Below, piece after piece: positions 12,679 through 19,828 of a stretch of DNA of 22,418 nucleotides. Each line of letters opens with the position of its first letter. Position 1 is the first letter of the stretch. This DNA comes from a bacterium (lineage in GTDB: Bacteria > Patescibacteriota > Patescibacteriia > Patescibacteriales > GWE2-39-37), in assembly GCA_021786695.1 (NCBI GenBank), contig JAJYMT010000002.1, positions 1 through 22,418 of the forward strand, in the 5' to 3' direction. The translations under genes and the position numbers were made by a program. Below the pieces are notes generated by a model. The model was not told the origin of the DNA. It searched no databases and saw nothing but the letters and a program-made list of their open reading frames with translations.

Positions 12679-15561
12679 ATGCAAAATTACATCTCCATCA
12701 AGGGCGCGCGGGTGCACAATCTGAAGAACATCGACGTCAAAATTCCGCGAGACAAGTTCGTGGTCATCACGGGACTCTCCGGTTCCGGCAAGTCCTCGCT
12801 CGCCTTCGATACTATCTATGCCGAGGGCCAGCGCCGCTATGTCGAATCGCTCTCGGCTTACGCCCGCCAGTTCATCGGTTTAATGGACAAGCCGGACGTC
12901 GATCTGATCGAGGGACTCTCCCCGGCCATCTCGATCGACCAAAAAACCGCCTCGCACAACCCCCGTTCGACCGTCGGCACCATGACCGAAGTATATGATT
13001 ATCTGCGCCTCTTATACGCCCGCATCGGCATCCCGCATTGCCCGCAGTGCGGCAAAAAGGTCAAACCCTACACCGTGGATGAGATCGTGGATCGCATCAA
13101 CAAGCATTACGAGAAGCAAGACATCCTGATTCTGGCGCCGGTGGTGCGGGACAAAAAGGGCGAACACAAGAACCTTTTGGCCGGCGTCACTAAGGCCGGC
13201 TATCGCCGGGTAATTTTCGACAACAAACTTTACTCCCTGGAAGAGGCGGAGGATCTGGCGGTGGACAAGCAGAAAAAACACACGGTGGAAATCGTGATCG
13301 ACCGCCTGGCGGTCGGCAAGACCAAAGACGACCAGACACGGCTCTCGGAGGCGGTGGAAAAGGCGCTGGAGCTCGGCGACGGATTGGTATCAGTGATTAC
13401 CGAAGAGGGGCTGGAAAAAACCAAGGCCAGCAAAGCGGGAGACGAGAAAGAACTCGGTAAATACACCTACTCCAAACTGCTTGCCTGCCCCGACTGTGGC
13501 ATCTCCCTGCCGGAGCTCGAACCGCGCAACTTTTCCTTCAATTCGCCGCACGGCGCCTGCCCCGACTGCTCCGGTCTCGGCACCAAGCTGGAAATCGACG
13601 AAAAATTGATCTTGAATCCCAATCTGACCATCGCCCAGGGGGCGATCAAACCCTGGGTCCACAACACCGCGGTCGGCCAGAACTGGCTGTCGCGCATCCT
13701 CGGCACGGTCGCCGTCAAGCATGGCTTCGACCTCAATACCGCCATCAAGGATCTTTCCAAGAAACAGCTCGAGATCGTGCTTCACGGCACCGGCGATAAA
13801 TCCTACAAGGTCGAGTACGACAGCGACCGCTTCCAGGGCGAATTGACCACTGAATTCGAAGGCGTGATCCCCAATCTGGAACGCCGCTACCAGCAGACCG
13901 AATCGGATTACGTGCGCCGCGAGATCGAACAATATATGCGCGTGCTGGTCTGTCCGACCTGTGGGGGCAAACGGCTGAAGCCGGAGATGCTCGCGGTCAC
14001 CCTGGTCGATCTTTCCATCCACCAGGTGACCACCATGCCAATCGACCAGACCAAATCCTTTTTCGTCACGCTCGAATCCGGACGCCAACTTACCGAACGG
14101 GAGAAAAAGATCTCCAGGCAGATTTTAAAAGAGATCCGCACCCGCCTGGAGTTCCTGTCCAATGTCGGTCTCGACTACCTGACGCTCGACCGCGCCACCA
14201 CCTCCCTTTCAGGCGGCGAGGCCCAGCGCATCCGTCTCGCCACCCAGATCGGTTCGGCCTTGGTGGGCGTCCTGTACATCCTGGACGAACCGTCGATCGG
14301 CCTGCACCAGCGGGACAACGACAAGCTGATCGCCACCCTGAAACAGTTGCGCGACCTCGGCAACACGGTGATCGTGATCGAGCATGACGAGGCGACCATG
14401 CTGGCCTCCGACTGGATCATCGATGTCGGGCCGGGCGCGGGCGAACACGGCGGAAAAATCGTGGCGCAAGGTACGCCCGCGAACATCAAAAAAGCCAAAA
14501 CCCTGACCGGCGACTATCTGTCGGCGCGCAAGGAGATTCCGCCGCCGTCCAGGTACCGCACCGGCAGCGGCAAGGATCTGAAAGTCATCGGCGCCTCGGA
14601 ACACAATTTGAAAAATATCGACGTGGTCTTTCCGCTCGGAAAGTTCATCGCCATCACCGGCGTCTCCGGCTCCGGCAAATCCACCTTGATGACCGATATC
14701 CTGGCCAACGCCTTGAACCAGAAATTCTACCGTGCCAAAACCGCTCCGGGCAAACACCAGCGGATCGAGGGACTGGAACACATCGACAAAGTGATCAATA
14801 TCGACCAATCACCGATCGGCCGCACCCCGCGCTCCAATCCGGCCACCTACACCGGCGTCTTCACTCCGATCCGCGACCTGTTCGCCGCCCTGCCGGAGGC
14901 CAAGATCAAGGGTTACAAGGCCGGCCGCTTCTCCTTCAACGTGGTCGGCGGCCGCTGCGAGGCCTGCTCCGGCGACGGCATGATGCGGATCGAGATGCAG
15001 TTCCTGCCGGACGTCTATGTTGAGTGCGAGGTCTGCCACGGCGCGCGCTACAACAAAGAGGCGCTGGAAATCCACTACAAAGAAAAAAATATCTCCGAGG
15101 TACTGAATATGACGGTGGAGGAGGCGATGAAATTTTTCAAGAACGTACCGGCCATCCACCAAAAGCTCGCCACCCTGTTCGAGGTCGGCCTGGGTTATAT
15201 CAAACTCGGCCAATCGGCCACCACCCTCTCGGGCGGCGAAGCCCAGCGCGTCAAACTGGCGACTGAACTCTCCCGCCGCGCCACCGGCCGCACTCTCTAC
15301 ATTTTGGATGAGCCGACCACCGGGTTGCATTTCGACGATATCAAACGTCTGCTGGTCGTCTTGCAAAAGCTGGTCGATAAAGGCAACACTGTTTTAATCA
15401 TCGAGCATAACCTGGACGTAATCAAATCAGTCGACCATATCATCGACCTCGGACCGGAGGGCGGCGACAAGGGGGGTGAACTGGTGGCCGCCGGCACGCC
15501 GAAAGAAGTGGCGCGGATCAAAAAATCGCTCACCGGACAGTACCTGGCAAAAGTTATTTAA
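12679..15561 (+). CDS. uvrA: UvrABC excinuclease subunit A
   Basis: The 960-residue protein has the full UvrA plan, close to the usual length of about 940. ATP-binding module 1: Walker A GLSGSGKS (33-40), signature LSGGEAQRIRLA (about 510), Walker B ILDEPSIGLH. Module 2: Walker A GVSGSGKS (about 661), signature LSGGEAQRVKLA (about 850), ILDEPTTGLH. Zinc-site cysteines appear as CPQC (121-124), two CPDC pairs (about 270-305), CPTC (about 430), and CEAC and CEVC (about 760-785). UvrA scans DNA for bulky lesions as a dimer and loads UvrB for nucleotide excision repair in the cytoplasm. The ATG at 12679 (MQNYISIKGARVHNLKNID) matches the family's usual beginning. An in-frame GTG at 12661 lies in the AT repeat and is rejected. 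uvrB and uvrC are not in the window. Confidence 0.97.
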   Translation: MQNYISIKGARVHNLKNIDVKIPRDKFVVITGLSGSGKSSLAFDTIYAEGQRRYVESLSAYARQFIGLMDKPDVDLIEGLSPAISIDQKTASHNPRSTVGTMTEVYDYLRLLYARIGIPHCPQCGKKVKPYTVDEIVDRINKHYEKQDILILAPVVRDKKGEHKNLLAGVTKAGYRRVIFDNKLYSLEEAEDLAVDKQKKHTVEIVIDRLAVGKTKDDQTRLSEAVEKALELGDGLVSVITEEGLEKTKASKAGDEKELGKYTYSKLLACPDCGISLPELEPRNFSFNSPHGACPDCSGLGTKLEIDEKLILNPNLTIAQGAIKPWVHNTAVGQNWLSRILGTVAVKHGFDLNTAIKDLSKKQLEIVLHGTGDKSYKVEYDSDRFQGELTTEFEGVIPNLERRYQQTESDYVRREIEQYMRVLVCPTCGGKRLKPEMLAVTLVDLSIHQVTTMPIDQTKSFFVTLESGRQLTEREKKISRQILKEIRTRLEFLSNVGLDYLTLDRATTSLSGGEAQRIRLATQIGSALVGVLYILDEPSIGLHQRDNDKLIATLKQLRDLGNTVIVIEHDEATMLASDWIIDVGPGAGEHGGKIVAQGTPANIKKAKTLTGDYLSARKEIPPPSRYRTGSGKDLKVIGASEHNLKNIDVVFPLGKFIAITGVSGSGKSTLMTDILANALNQKFYRAKTAPGKHQRIEGLEHIDKVINIDQSPIGRTPRSNPATYTGVFTPIRDLFAALPEAKIKGYKAGRFSFNVVGGRCEACSGDGMMRIEMQFLPDVYVECEVCHGARYNKEALEIHYKEKNISEVLNMTVEEAMKFFKNVPAIHQKLATLFEVGLGYIKLGQSATTLSGGEAQRVKLATELSRRATGRTLYILDEPTTGLHFDDIKRLLVVLQKLVDKGNTVLIIEHNLDVIKSVDHIIDLGPEGGDKGGELVAAGTPKEVARIKKSLTGQYLAKVI

Positions 15562-15566
15562 CAAAA

Positions 15567-15600
15567 GACACCCGACCTCGAAAATTCGAGGTCGGGTGTC
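15567..15600. repeat. 34-bp hairpin, copy 1 (after uvrA)
   Basis: Arms GACACCCGACCTCGAA and TTCGAGGTCGGGTGTC pair over 16 bp with a 2-base loop (AA). It begins 5 bp after the uvrA stop. No T-run follows on the plus strand; CTTTTGTT follows on the minus strand. A copy in opposite orientation lies at 15930-15963. Confidence 0.85.
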
Positions 15601-15643
15601 GAATGTCGAATATAGTAAAATACGGCTACAAAAACCAAGCCGA

Positions 15644-15652
15644 GGGAGGTGA
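15644..15652 (+). promoter_or_regulatory. Strong Shine-Dalgarno site that fixes a TTG start
   Basis: GGGAGGTGA lies 3 bases before TTG at 15656. This is the strongest ribosome-binding site in the window and supports translation of the 70-residue zinc-ribbon protein from TTG. Confidence 0.7.
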
Positions 15653-15655
15653 AAA

Positions 15656-15868
15656 TTGGAACTGGAAACGCGACCGCCGCGAAAATGTAACCGCTGTGCG
15701 GATTTCTCGCCGTTTACCCAGGTCGGCAACGGCCAATGCGGCACCTGCCGTGGCGCGTGCGTGGTGATGATCCTGCCTCGCCGCAGGCGGGGTAAGAAGT
15801 ACAAAGTATGTCCGGCCTGCCGCGGCACCGGTAAATGCAAATCCTGCAGGGGCTTCGGCCTGACGTAG
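15656..15868 (+). CDS. Small zinc-ribbon protein with DnaJ-like CxxCxG motifs
   Basis: The 70-residue protein reads from a TTG start with a strong Shine-Dalgarno site. It has four CxxC pairs: C11/C14, C28/C31, C52/C55 and C61/C64. The last two form CPACRGTGKCKSCRGFG, the pattern of the zinc-binding centre of DnaJ. There is no J domain or other DnaJ part, so it is a free-standing zinc-ribbon protein. It could bind nucleic acid or a protein partner; the role is unknown. The basic linker LPRRRRGKK (40-48) between the two zinc modules is encoded by a GC palindrome that looks inserted. It follows uvrA after 94 bp, has its own terminator, and is flanked by two copies of one hairpin. Confidence 0.75.
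   Translation: MELETRPPRKCNRCADFSPFTQVGNGQCGTCRGACVVMILPRRRRGKKYKVCPACRGTGKCKSCRGFGLT
15772..15792. repeat. GC palindrome inside the zinc-ribbon gene
   Basis: CCTGC and GCAGG arms flank CTCGCC; the minus strand reads CCCCGCCTGCGGCGAGGCAG. It resembles in style the palindrome at 8427-8450 and encodes the Arg-rich linker between the zinc modules. Confidence 0.5.
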
Positions 15869-15872
15869 GAAA

Positions 15873-15920
15873 AGCCGCCCCGTCCCGCGAAACGCGGGGC
15901 TGGGCGGCTATTTAATTTTT
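15873..15920 (+). terminator. Terminator of the zinc-ribbon gene
   Basis: Outer arms AGCCGCCC and GGGCGGCT and inner arms CCCGCG and CGCGGG (loop AAA) make a long stem. ATTTAATTTTT follows on the plus strand. TTTTCC follows on the other strand, so it may work both ways. It begins 4 bp after the stop. Confidence 0.8.
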
Positions 15921-15924
15921 CAAA

Positions 15925-15963
15925 CAAAAGACACCCGACCTCGAATTTTCGAGGTCGGGTGTC
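15925..15963 (-). terminator. 34-bp hairpin, copy 2; terminator of the SIMPL gene
   Basis: The stem (15930-15963) has the same 16-bp arms as the copy at 15567-15600, but its loop reads TT instead of AA, so it is the exact reverse complement. On the minus strand it lies 12 bp after the SIMPL-gene stop and is followed by CTTTTGTTTG, as expected for an intrinsic terminator. Confidence 0.7.
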
Positions 15964-15975
15964 GAGTATATAAAA

Positions 15976-16710
15976 TTACTTTATCTCGAAAGTCGCCTTG
16001 ACCGTCACCATCGCCTCTTTGTCGATGGTCGAGGTATCGAAGTTGCCGTAGTCGGAGATGTCGGTCGAGTTGACCGGCAGCACCTGTACCACGCCGGTCG
16101 ATACGGTTTTCAGGGCGCCTACGCCTTTGCCGCTGCTCTCGAGCAGTTTTTCCGCCCGCAATTTTGCGTCCTTGACCGCGTCGCCAAGCAGGTTGATTCG
16201 GAGTTCCGGCAATTTAGTATAGTAGTACTCCAGCGCCTGGCTTGAGAAAATTACGCCAGTATCGATCAACTTTTGTATATTTTTCGAGAGCTTATTGATC
16301 TTTTCCACTTCGCCCGATTGGACCAGCACATCCTGGCGCAAGACATATTCCTGCGGCAGATTGCGGTCGTACTGATACGGCTTGTCGACGAACACCGGCG
16401 AGATGTCCACCTGTTTTTCGGCAATACCGTTGTCTTTGAAAAATTTAAGCACCGCCTGCTGATCGGCCTTCATCTGCGCGTAACCGCCCTTGAGATCGGC
16501 GATCGGCGCGTTGCGGGTGAACCCGCCCCGCCACTTGACCGAGTCGGAGGTGATCTTCTGCTTGGTCGAACCGGTGACGGTAAGCGTGTCGCCGGTCTGG
16601 CGCGCCGAATAAAAAGCCAGAGAAAAGACGCCGGCGGCGATGATTATGGATAATCCCAGAATCAAGGCGCCCTGCCACGACCTTACCGATGCACTGCTGT
16701 TGTTTTCCAT
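15976..16710 (-). CDS. Membrane-anchored SIMPL-domain (DUF541) protein
   Basis: A 244-residue protein with one N-terminal membrane helix (about 14-33, GALILGLSIIIAAGVFSLAF) and an extracytoplasmic SIMPL domain (about 42-243). The domain shows the usual beginning LTVTGSTKQKITSDSVKW, the middle KFFKDNGI..KQVDISPVFV, and the end of mixed strands with MVTVKATFEIK. SIMPL proteins are widespread envelope proteins of uncertain function, sometimes linked to stress resistance. The gene lies downstream of the phosphatase gene on the same strand, but a 70-bp gap carries a separate promoter. It ends at the hairpin terminator that converges with the zinc-ribbon gene. Confidence 0.88.
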   Translation of the reverse strand: MENNSSASVRSWQGALILGLSIIIAAGVFSLAFYSARQTGDTLTVTGSTKQKITSDSVKWRGGFTRNAPIADLKGGYAQMKADQQAVLKFFKDNGIAEKQVDISPVFVDKPYQYDRNLPQEYVLRQDVLVQSGEVEKINKLSKNIQKLIDTGVIFSSQALEYYYTKLPELRINLLGDAVKDAKLRAEKLLESSGKGVGALKTVSTGVVQVLPVNSTDISDYGNFDTSTIDKEAMVTVKATFEIK

Positions 16711-16740
16711 ATATTTAATTGAATAATTATCGGCATTTGC

Positions 16741-16768
16741 ATTCTAGCGCGAACGGCGAAAAATGCAA
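16741..16768 (-). promoter_or_regulatory. Promoter of the SIMPL gene
   Basis: On the minus strand TTGCAT (16763-16768) and TAGAAT (16741-16746) are 16 bp apart. Transcription would start near 16735, about 25 bases before the ATG. Confidence 0.55.
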
Positions 16769-16780
16769 TAGCGGCAGGGT

Positions 16781-17590
16781 CTAAATTTTTGATACTAATT
16801 TCAGGATGTCGTCATGCACCAGGCCGTTGGTGGCCAAGAGATCGCTCGAACCGACGCGCCACTTGATGCCGGAAAAATCCGTCACCCGCCCGCCGGCTTC
16901 TTCGGCCAGAAGCGCACCGGCCGCCACGTCCCAGGAACGGGCGCCGGGAATCAGGATTGATTCGCTGCGGCCGGCCGCCACCATCCCTAGCTCAATGGCG
17001 GCGCTGCCCAGCTGGCGGCAATCGAATTGCGACAATTTCTGATTCTGATAATACTTGAGCGCCAGTCGGATATCTTTGGCGGCCACGCCGTGGCAAAAGG
17101 TATGGAAGGCCCGCTCGCCGCGGATGTCGGAGACGCGGATTTTTTTACCGTTCAGGGTCGCGCCTTTCCCTTTCTCCGCCAGATAGAGTTCGTCCAGAAA
17201 CGGCACGAACACCAAGCCGAAAATTATTTCTCCCTGGCGCGCCACCGCGATCGAGACCGACCAGAGCGGATTATGGATCGAGAAGTTAGTAGTACCGTCC
17301 AACGGATCGACGATCCAGAGATATTCCGATTTGATACCCTCGTCTCTCGCCTCGCTATAGCTCTGGCGGAGCGGGCCGCTCTCCTCGGACAAGATGTCGT
17401 GGTCGGGAAAATTCTTGCTGATCTCCAGGATGATCGCCCGCTCCGACAGCAGATCCGCCTTGGTCAAAATCTCGTAATGAGATTTTAATTTTATCTGCCG
17501 CCGGTCAAACTGCGAAAATTCCTCGAGCAGTTTGGCGCCGGCATCTTTGGCGGCCCGTACGGCCGCGGTTTTGATCCTGTTTTCAATCAT
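16781..17590 (-). CDS. Inositol-monophosphatase-family phosphatase
   Basis: A 269-residue enzyme with the complete metal site of the family: E70 in ILSEESG, D95, D98 and T100 in WIVDPLDGTTNF, and D221 in GARSWDVAAGALLAEEAGG. It is a magnesium-dependent phosphatase in the cytoplasm. The substrate may be inositol phosphate, histidinol phosphate, fructose bisphosphate or a nucleotide bisphosphate, and the sequence alone does not decide. The ATG shares 4 bases (ATGA) with the stop of the upstream metallophosphoesterase gene, so the two are translationally coupled. It is the last gene of a four-gene coupled set. Confidence 0.92.
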   Translation of the reverse strand: MIENRIKTAAVRAAKDAGAKLLEEFSQFDRRQIKLKSHYEILTKADLLSERAIILEISKNFPDHDILSEESGPLRQSYSEARDEGIKSEYLWIVDPLDGTTNFSIHNPLWSVSIAVARQGEIIFGLVFVPFLDELYLAEKGKGATLNGKKIRVSDIRGERAFHTFCHGVAAKDIRLALKYYQNQKLSQFDCRQLGSAAIELGMVAAGRSESILIPGARSWDVAAGALLAEEAGGRVTDFSGIKWRVGSSDLLATNGLVHDDILKLVSKI

Positions 17591-18078
17591 AGTTCCTCCA
17601 AAATTTTTAACTCCGGCTCGCTGGCAGCCGCGTCATAAATCGCAAAGGTCGCTTTTTGGAACAAGCCGCCCAGGGTGCCGGGATTGACTACCATCACCTC
17701 ATTCCGTTTCTCAATCCAGGGTTTGTGGGTGTGGCCGTAAAAAACGATCGCCGGCGCCGTCCTTCTTATTAATTCGTCGAGCAGGAACGGCTCGTGGCAA
17801 ATCGCGATCCGCCTACCCTCCAGCTCGATCGCCCCTCCTTCTCTGCCGAGGTAATGGATATGAGCGTATTTTGCCAATATTTTTTCGTCATAATTACAGA
17901 CATTGCCGCGGACCAGATAAATGTCTTTTTTGAACCGACCGGCAAGATGGCCGATCGTTTCCTCGTTGGTCACATCGCCGCAACAGAGCAGGGCCGACAC
18001 GGCCGCCCGCTCGCACCAGGTGAGGCACTTGTCAAGATTGGCCAGATTGTCATGAAGGTCGGAGATGATGGCAATCAC
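17587..18078 (-). CDS. Small YfcE/MJ0936-type metallophosphoesterase
   Basis: The 163-residue protein starts with GTG at 18078, whose bases overlap the TGA stop of the transporter gene (GTGA). The longer open frame upstream is out-of-frame transporter sequence. Metal-site residues are in the family order: D7 and H9 (SDLHDN), D35 (CGDV), N59 (RGNV), H95 (CHEP), and H116 and H118 (GHTHKP). The usual GNCD at the fourth motif reads GNVC here, keeping the key Asn but not the Asp. Members cleave phosphodiester bonds or nucleotides in the cytoplasm; the substrate is unknown. Coupling on both sides (GTGA and ATGA) places it in one operon with the transporter and phosphatase. Confidence 0.88.
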   Translation of the reverse strand: MIAIISDLHDNLANLDKCLTWCERAAVSALLCCGDVTNEETIGHLAGRFKKDIYLVRGNVCNYDEKILAKYAHIHYLGREGGAIELEGRRIAICHEPFLLDELIRRTAPAIVFYGHTHKPWIEKRNEVMVVNPGTLGGLFQKATFAIYDAAASEPELKILEEL

Positions 18079-19208
18079 AATATTTCGATCAAAGAAAAGA
18101 TAAAAGCCAGCGCGAAAACGAAAGAAAGGAATACGGCCATATTCTTGGTGAGCCGGGTCTCGATCTGAATGCCGTCCTTGGTGCCGTTTTTCACTTTGAA
18201 AAACAGCCAGATTAAAATTATGCCGATCAGGCCGCCGGTGACTGAACCGGTGAAACTCACCACCTTGGTCAGATTCTGGATGCCAAAAAGATAGAACAGA
18301 TAAGCGGGCAGAAGCGCAAGCAGCCAGGAAGTTTTCTTGTTCACTTTCAGATCCCAATAAAAAATTTCCTTGGTGGCTTGCGCGACCGTGATGAAGGAGG
18401 TGATAATCGCCAGCAGTCCCAGCGCCACCGCGATATCGATGATTTTTTGGGGAAAGACCGCGGCCAGCCCGAGCAGGGTGTCCGGGGTGGTGCGCGCTCC
18501 GGTCACGCCGACCACCGCGGCCACGAACAGGAAGGTGAAAATCGCCGGAATGACCGTCCCCCATTTGATGGCGGACTTTATTTTTTTGGCGTCTCCGGCT
18601 AGCAGGCGGCAGACCTCGGGAATGGCCGCGTCGCCGCCGACCGAAAAAAAGATCGGTCCATACGGCAACAAAAATAGGGCCCAATTGACCGGCGTAAAAT
18701 TTCCGAGGTCGAAATAATCCATGCTCTTGCCGAAAATCACCACCAGAGTGAGAAGAAGCAGCACGGTCAAAAGCGTCTCGACTTTGGCGATCAATTTCAA
18801 ACCGAACAGTACGATCAGCGCCTGCGCCGCGAACAGGATCGTGGTGCAGATGAACAGGTTGTCGCCGAAATACGGCTCGGCGAGCTGGTTCAAAAAAATC
18901 CCGCCGACGATCGTATAGGCAAGCAAACTGCCGTAGCTCGCGACCAGCGTCACCGCCAGAACCAGGTTGCGGGCGTTCTCTCCGAAATATTTCTCCACAT
19001 AGCCCGGCAGGCGGTGTTTTTCCCCGCTCGCCATGATAATCTCGGCATAAAAACGATGAAACAGGTGCTGAACGAAGGCGAGCGCCGGCAGAAGCAAAAG
19101 CAGGGATAAAATCCCGGCTTTAGCCACCACGAACGGCACAGAAAAAAGACCGACGCCGATGATGGTGCCGACCAAAGTGGCGATCGCCTGAAAATAATTT
19201 TTGTTCAT
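18075..19208 (-). CDS. Amino-acid permease of the aromatic-amino-acid (Trp/Tyr) type
   Basis: A 377-residue membrane protein with about 11 hydrophobic segments. The first segment has the signature GTIIGVGLFSVPFVVAKAG of the APC superfamily, close to the tryptophan/tyrosine permease branch. The motif GPIFFSVGGDAAIPEVCRLL (about 182-201) fits that branch. It would import amino acids with a coupled ion; an organism with few biosynthetic pathways would need such uptake (inference). The ATG overlaps the translin-like stop by 4 bases (ATGA), and its own stop overlaps the phosphoesterase GTG start. Substrate choice cannot be told from sequence. Confidence 0.85.
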   Translation of the reverse strand: MNKNYFQAIATLVGTIIGVGLFSVPFVVAKAGILSLLLLLPALAFVQHLFHRFYAEIIMASGEKHRLPGYVEKYFGENARNLVLAVTLVASYGSLLAYTIVGGIFLNQLAEPYFGDNLFICTTILFAAQALIVLFGLKLIAKVETLLTVLLLLTLVVIFGKSMDYFDLGNFTPVNWALFLLPYGPIFFSVGGDAAIPEVCRLLAGDAKKIKSAIKWGTVIPAIFTFLFVAAVVGVTGARTTPDTLLGLAAVFPQKIIDIAVALGLLAIITSFITVAQATKEIFYWDLKVNKKTSWLLALLPAYLFYLFGIQNLTKVVSFTGSVTGGLIGIILIWLFFKVKNGTKDGIQIETRLTKNMAVFLSFVFALAFIFSLIEIL

Positions 19209-19777
19209 CTCCTTAACTTGATCTCGTAAACCATCTGCTCGATTTTTTTCAGATTGGTTTTGGCCTGGTCGTATTTGGTCCGCAGATATGAAGTGAGGTT
19301 AAACTCGATCAATTCGCCCATGATCTCGGTGATCAGGTCGCGGATCTTTTCCACCTCTTTGACCCGACCGTCGGTCGCCTCGCGGATCGCCAGGCGGACC
19401 AGTTCGCCGGTGGTGTCGCACAGCCCTCCGAGGTAGCTGTCGAAATCCACCTTCACCTCTTTGATCGGAGAGATCTTCTTATCCACCACCAACTTATAAA
19501 GCATCTTGGCTTCCACGTATTCTTCCAGTGCCGCCTTGTAGCTGCCTTCCGAGCGCAAAGCCGCGCTTTTTTTGAAAACCGGCTCGAGCTTGATGAAATT
19601 CTTCTCGACCTCTTCAAGGATTCTCGCCGCCTCCTCCACTTGTCCGCGATGGATCGAGAAAATCGCGATTTTAGATTTATGAAGCGCGTCCGAAGACCAG
19701 CCGATAATCTCCCGGCGGTTGCGATTGAAAAACGTGTAGTCCTTTTTGAGGTCCAAGAAAAATTTTTTGTTCACCAT
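19205..19777 (-). CDS. Translin-like protein
   Basis: A 190-residue all-helical protein. Residues 16-60 (FFNRNRREIIGWSSDALHKS, then HRGQVEEAARILEEVEKNF) match the translin pattern of basic residue, SSxA and HRG. Residues 100-130 hold DSYLGGLCDTTGELVRLAI, like the family's GxxDxxGELxR segment. Near the end is TSYLRTKYDQAK. Translins bind single-stranded RNA or DNA as octamers and are best known from eukaryotes and archaea. The identification is from motif recall. It comes 51 bp after the PilB-like gene and is coupled to the permease gene by an ATGA overlap. A GTG at 19774 is an alternative start. Confidence 0.7.
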   Translation of the reverse strand: MVNKKFFLDLKKDYTFFNRNRREIIGWSSDALHKSKIAIFSIHRGQVEEAARILEEVEKNFIKLEPVFKKSAALRSEGSYKAALEEYVEAKMLYKLVVDKKISPIKEVKVDFDSYLGGLCDTTGELVRLAIREATDGRVKEVEKIRDLITEIMGELIEFNLTSYLRTKYDQAKTNLKKIEQMVYEIKLRR

Positions 19778-19796
19778 GTATTTATTTAGCTGCTTT

Positions 19797-19828
19797 ATTA
19801 AAATTCGTAATTGTTAATTCGTAATTGA
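19797..19828. repeat. AT-rich AATTCGTAATTG repeat
   Basis: Two AATTCGTAATTG units lie between the PilB-like stop and the translin-like start. The style matches the uvrA leader element. Confidence 0.45.

Noticed and set aside
13390..14808. Long minus-strand open frames opposite uvrA
   Set aside because: They are antisense shadows of a highly conserved gene in GC-rich DNA and have no recognisable motifs.
18079..18684. N-terminal extension of the metallophosphoesterase gene
   Set aside because: The open frame upstream of GTG 18078 is an Arg/Gly/His-rich out-of-frame reading of the permease gene. The protein motif order starts right at the GTG.
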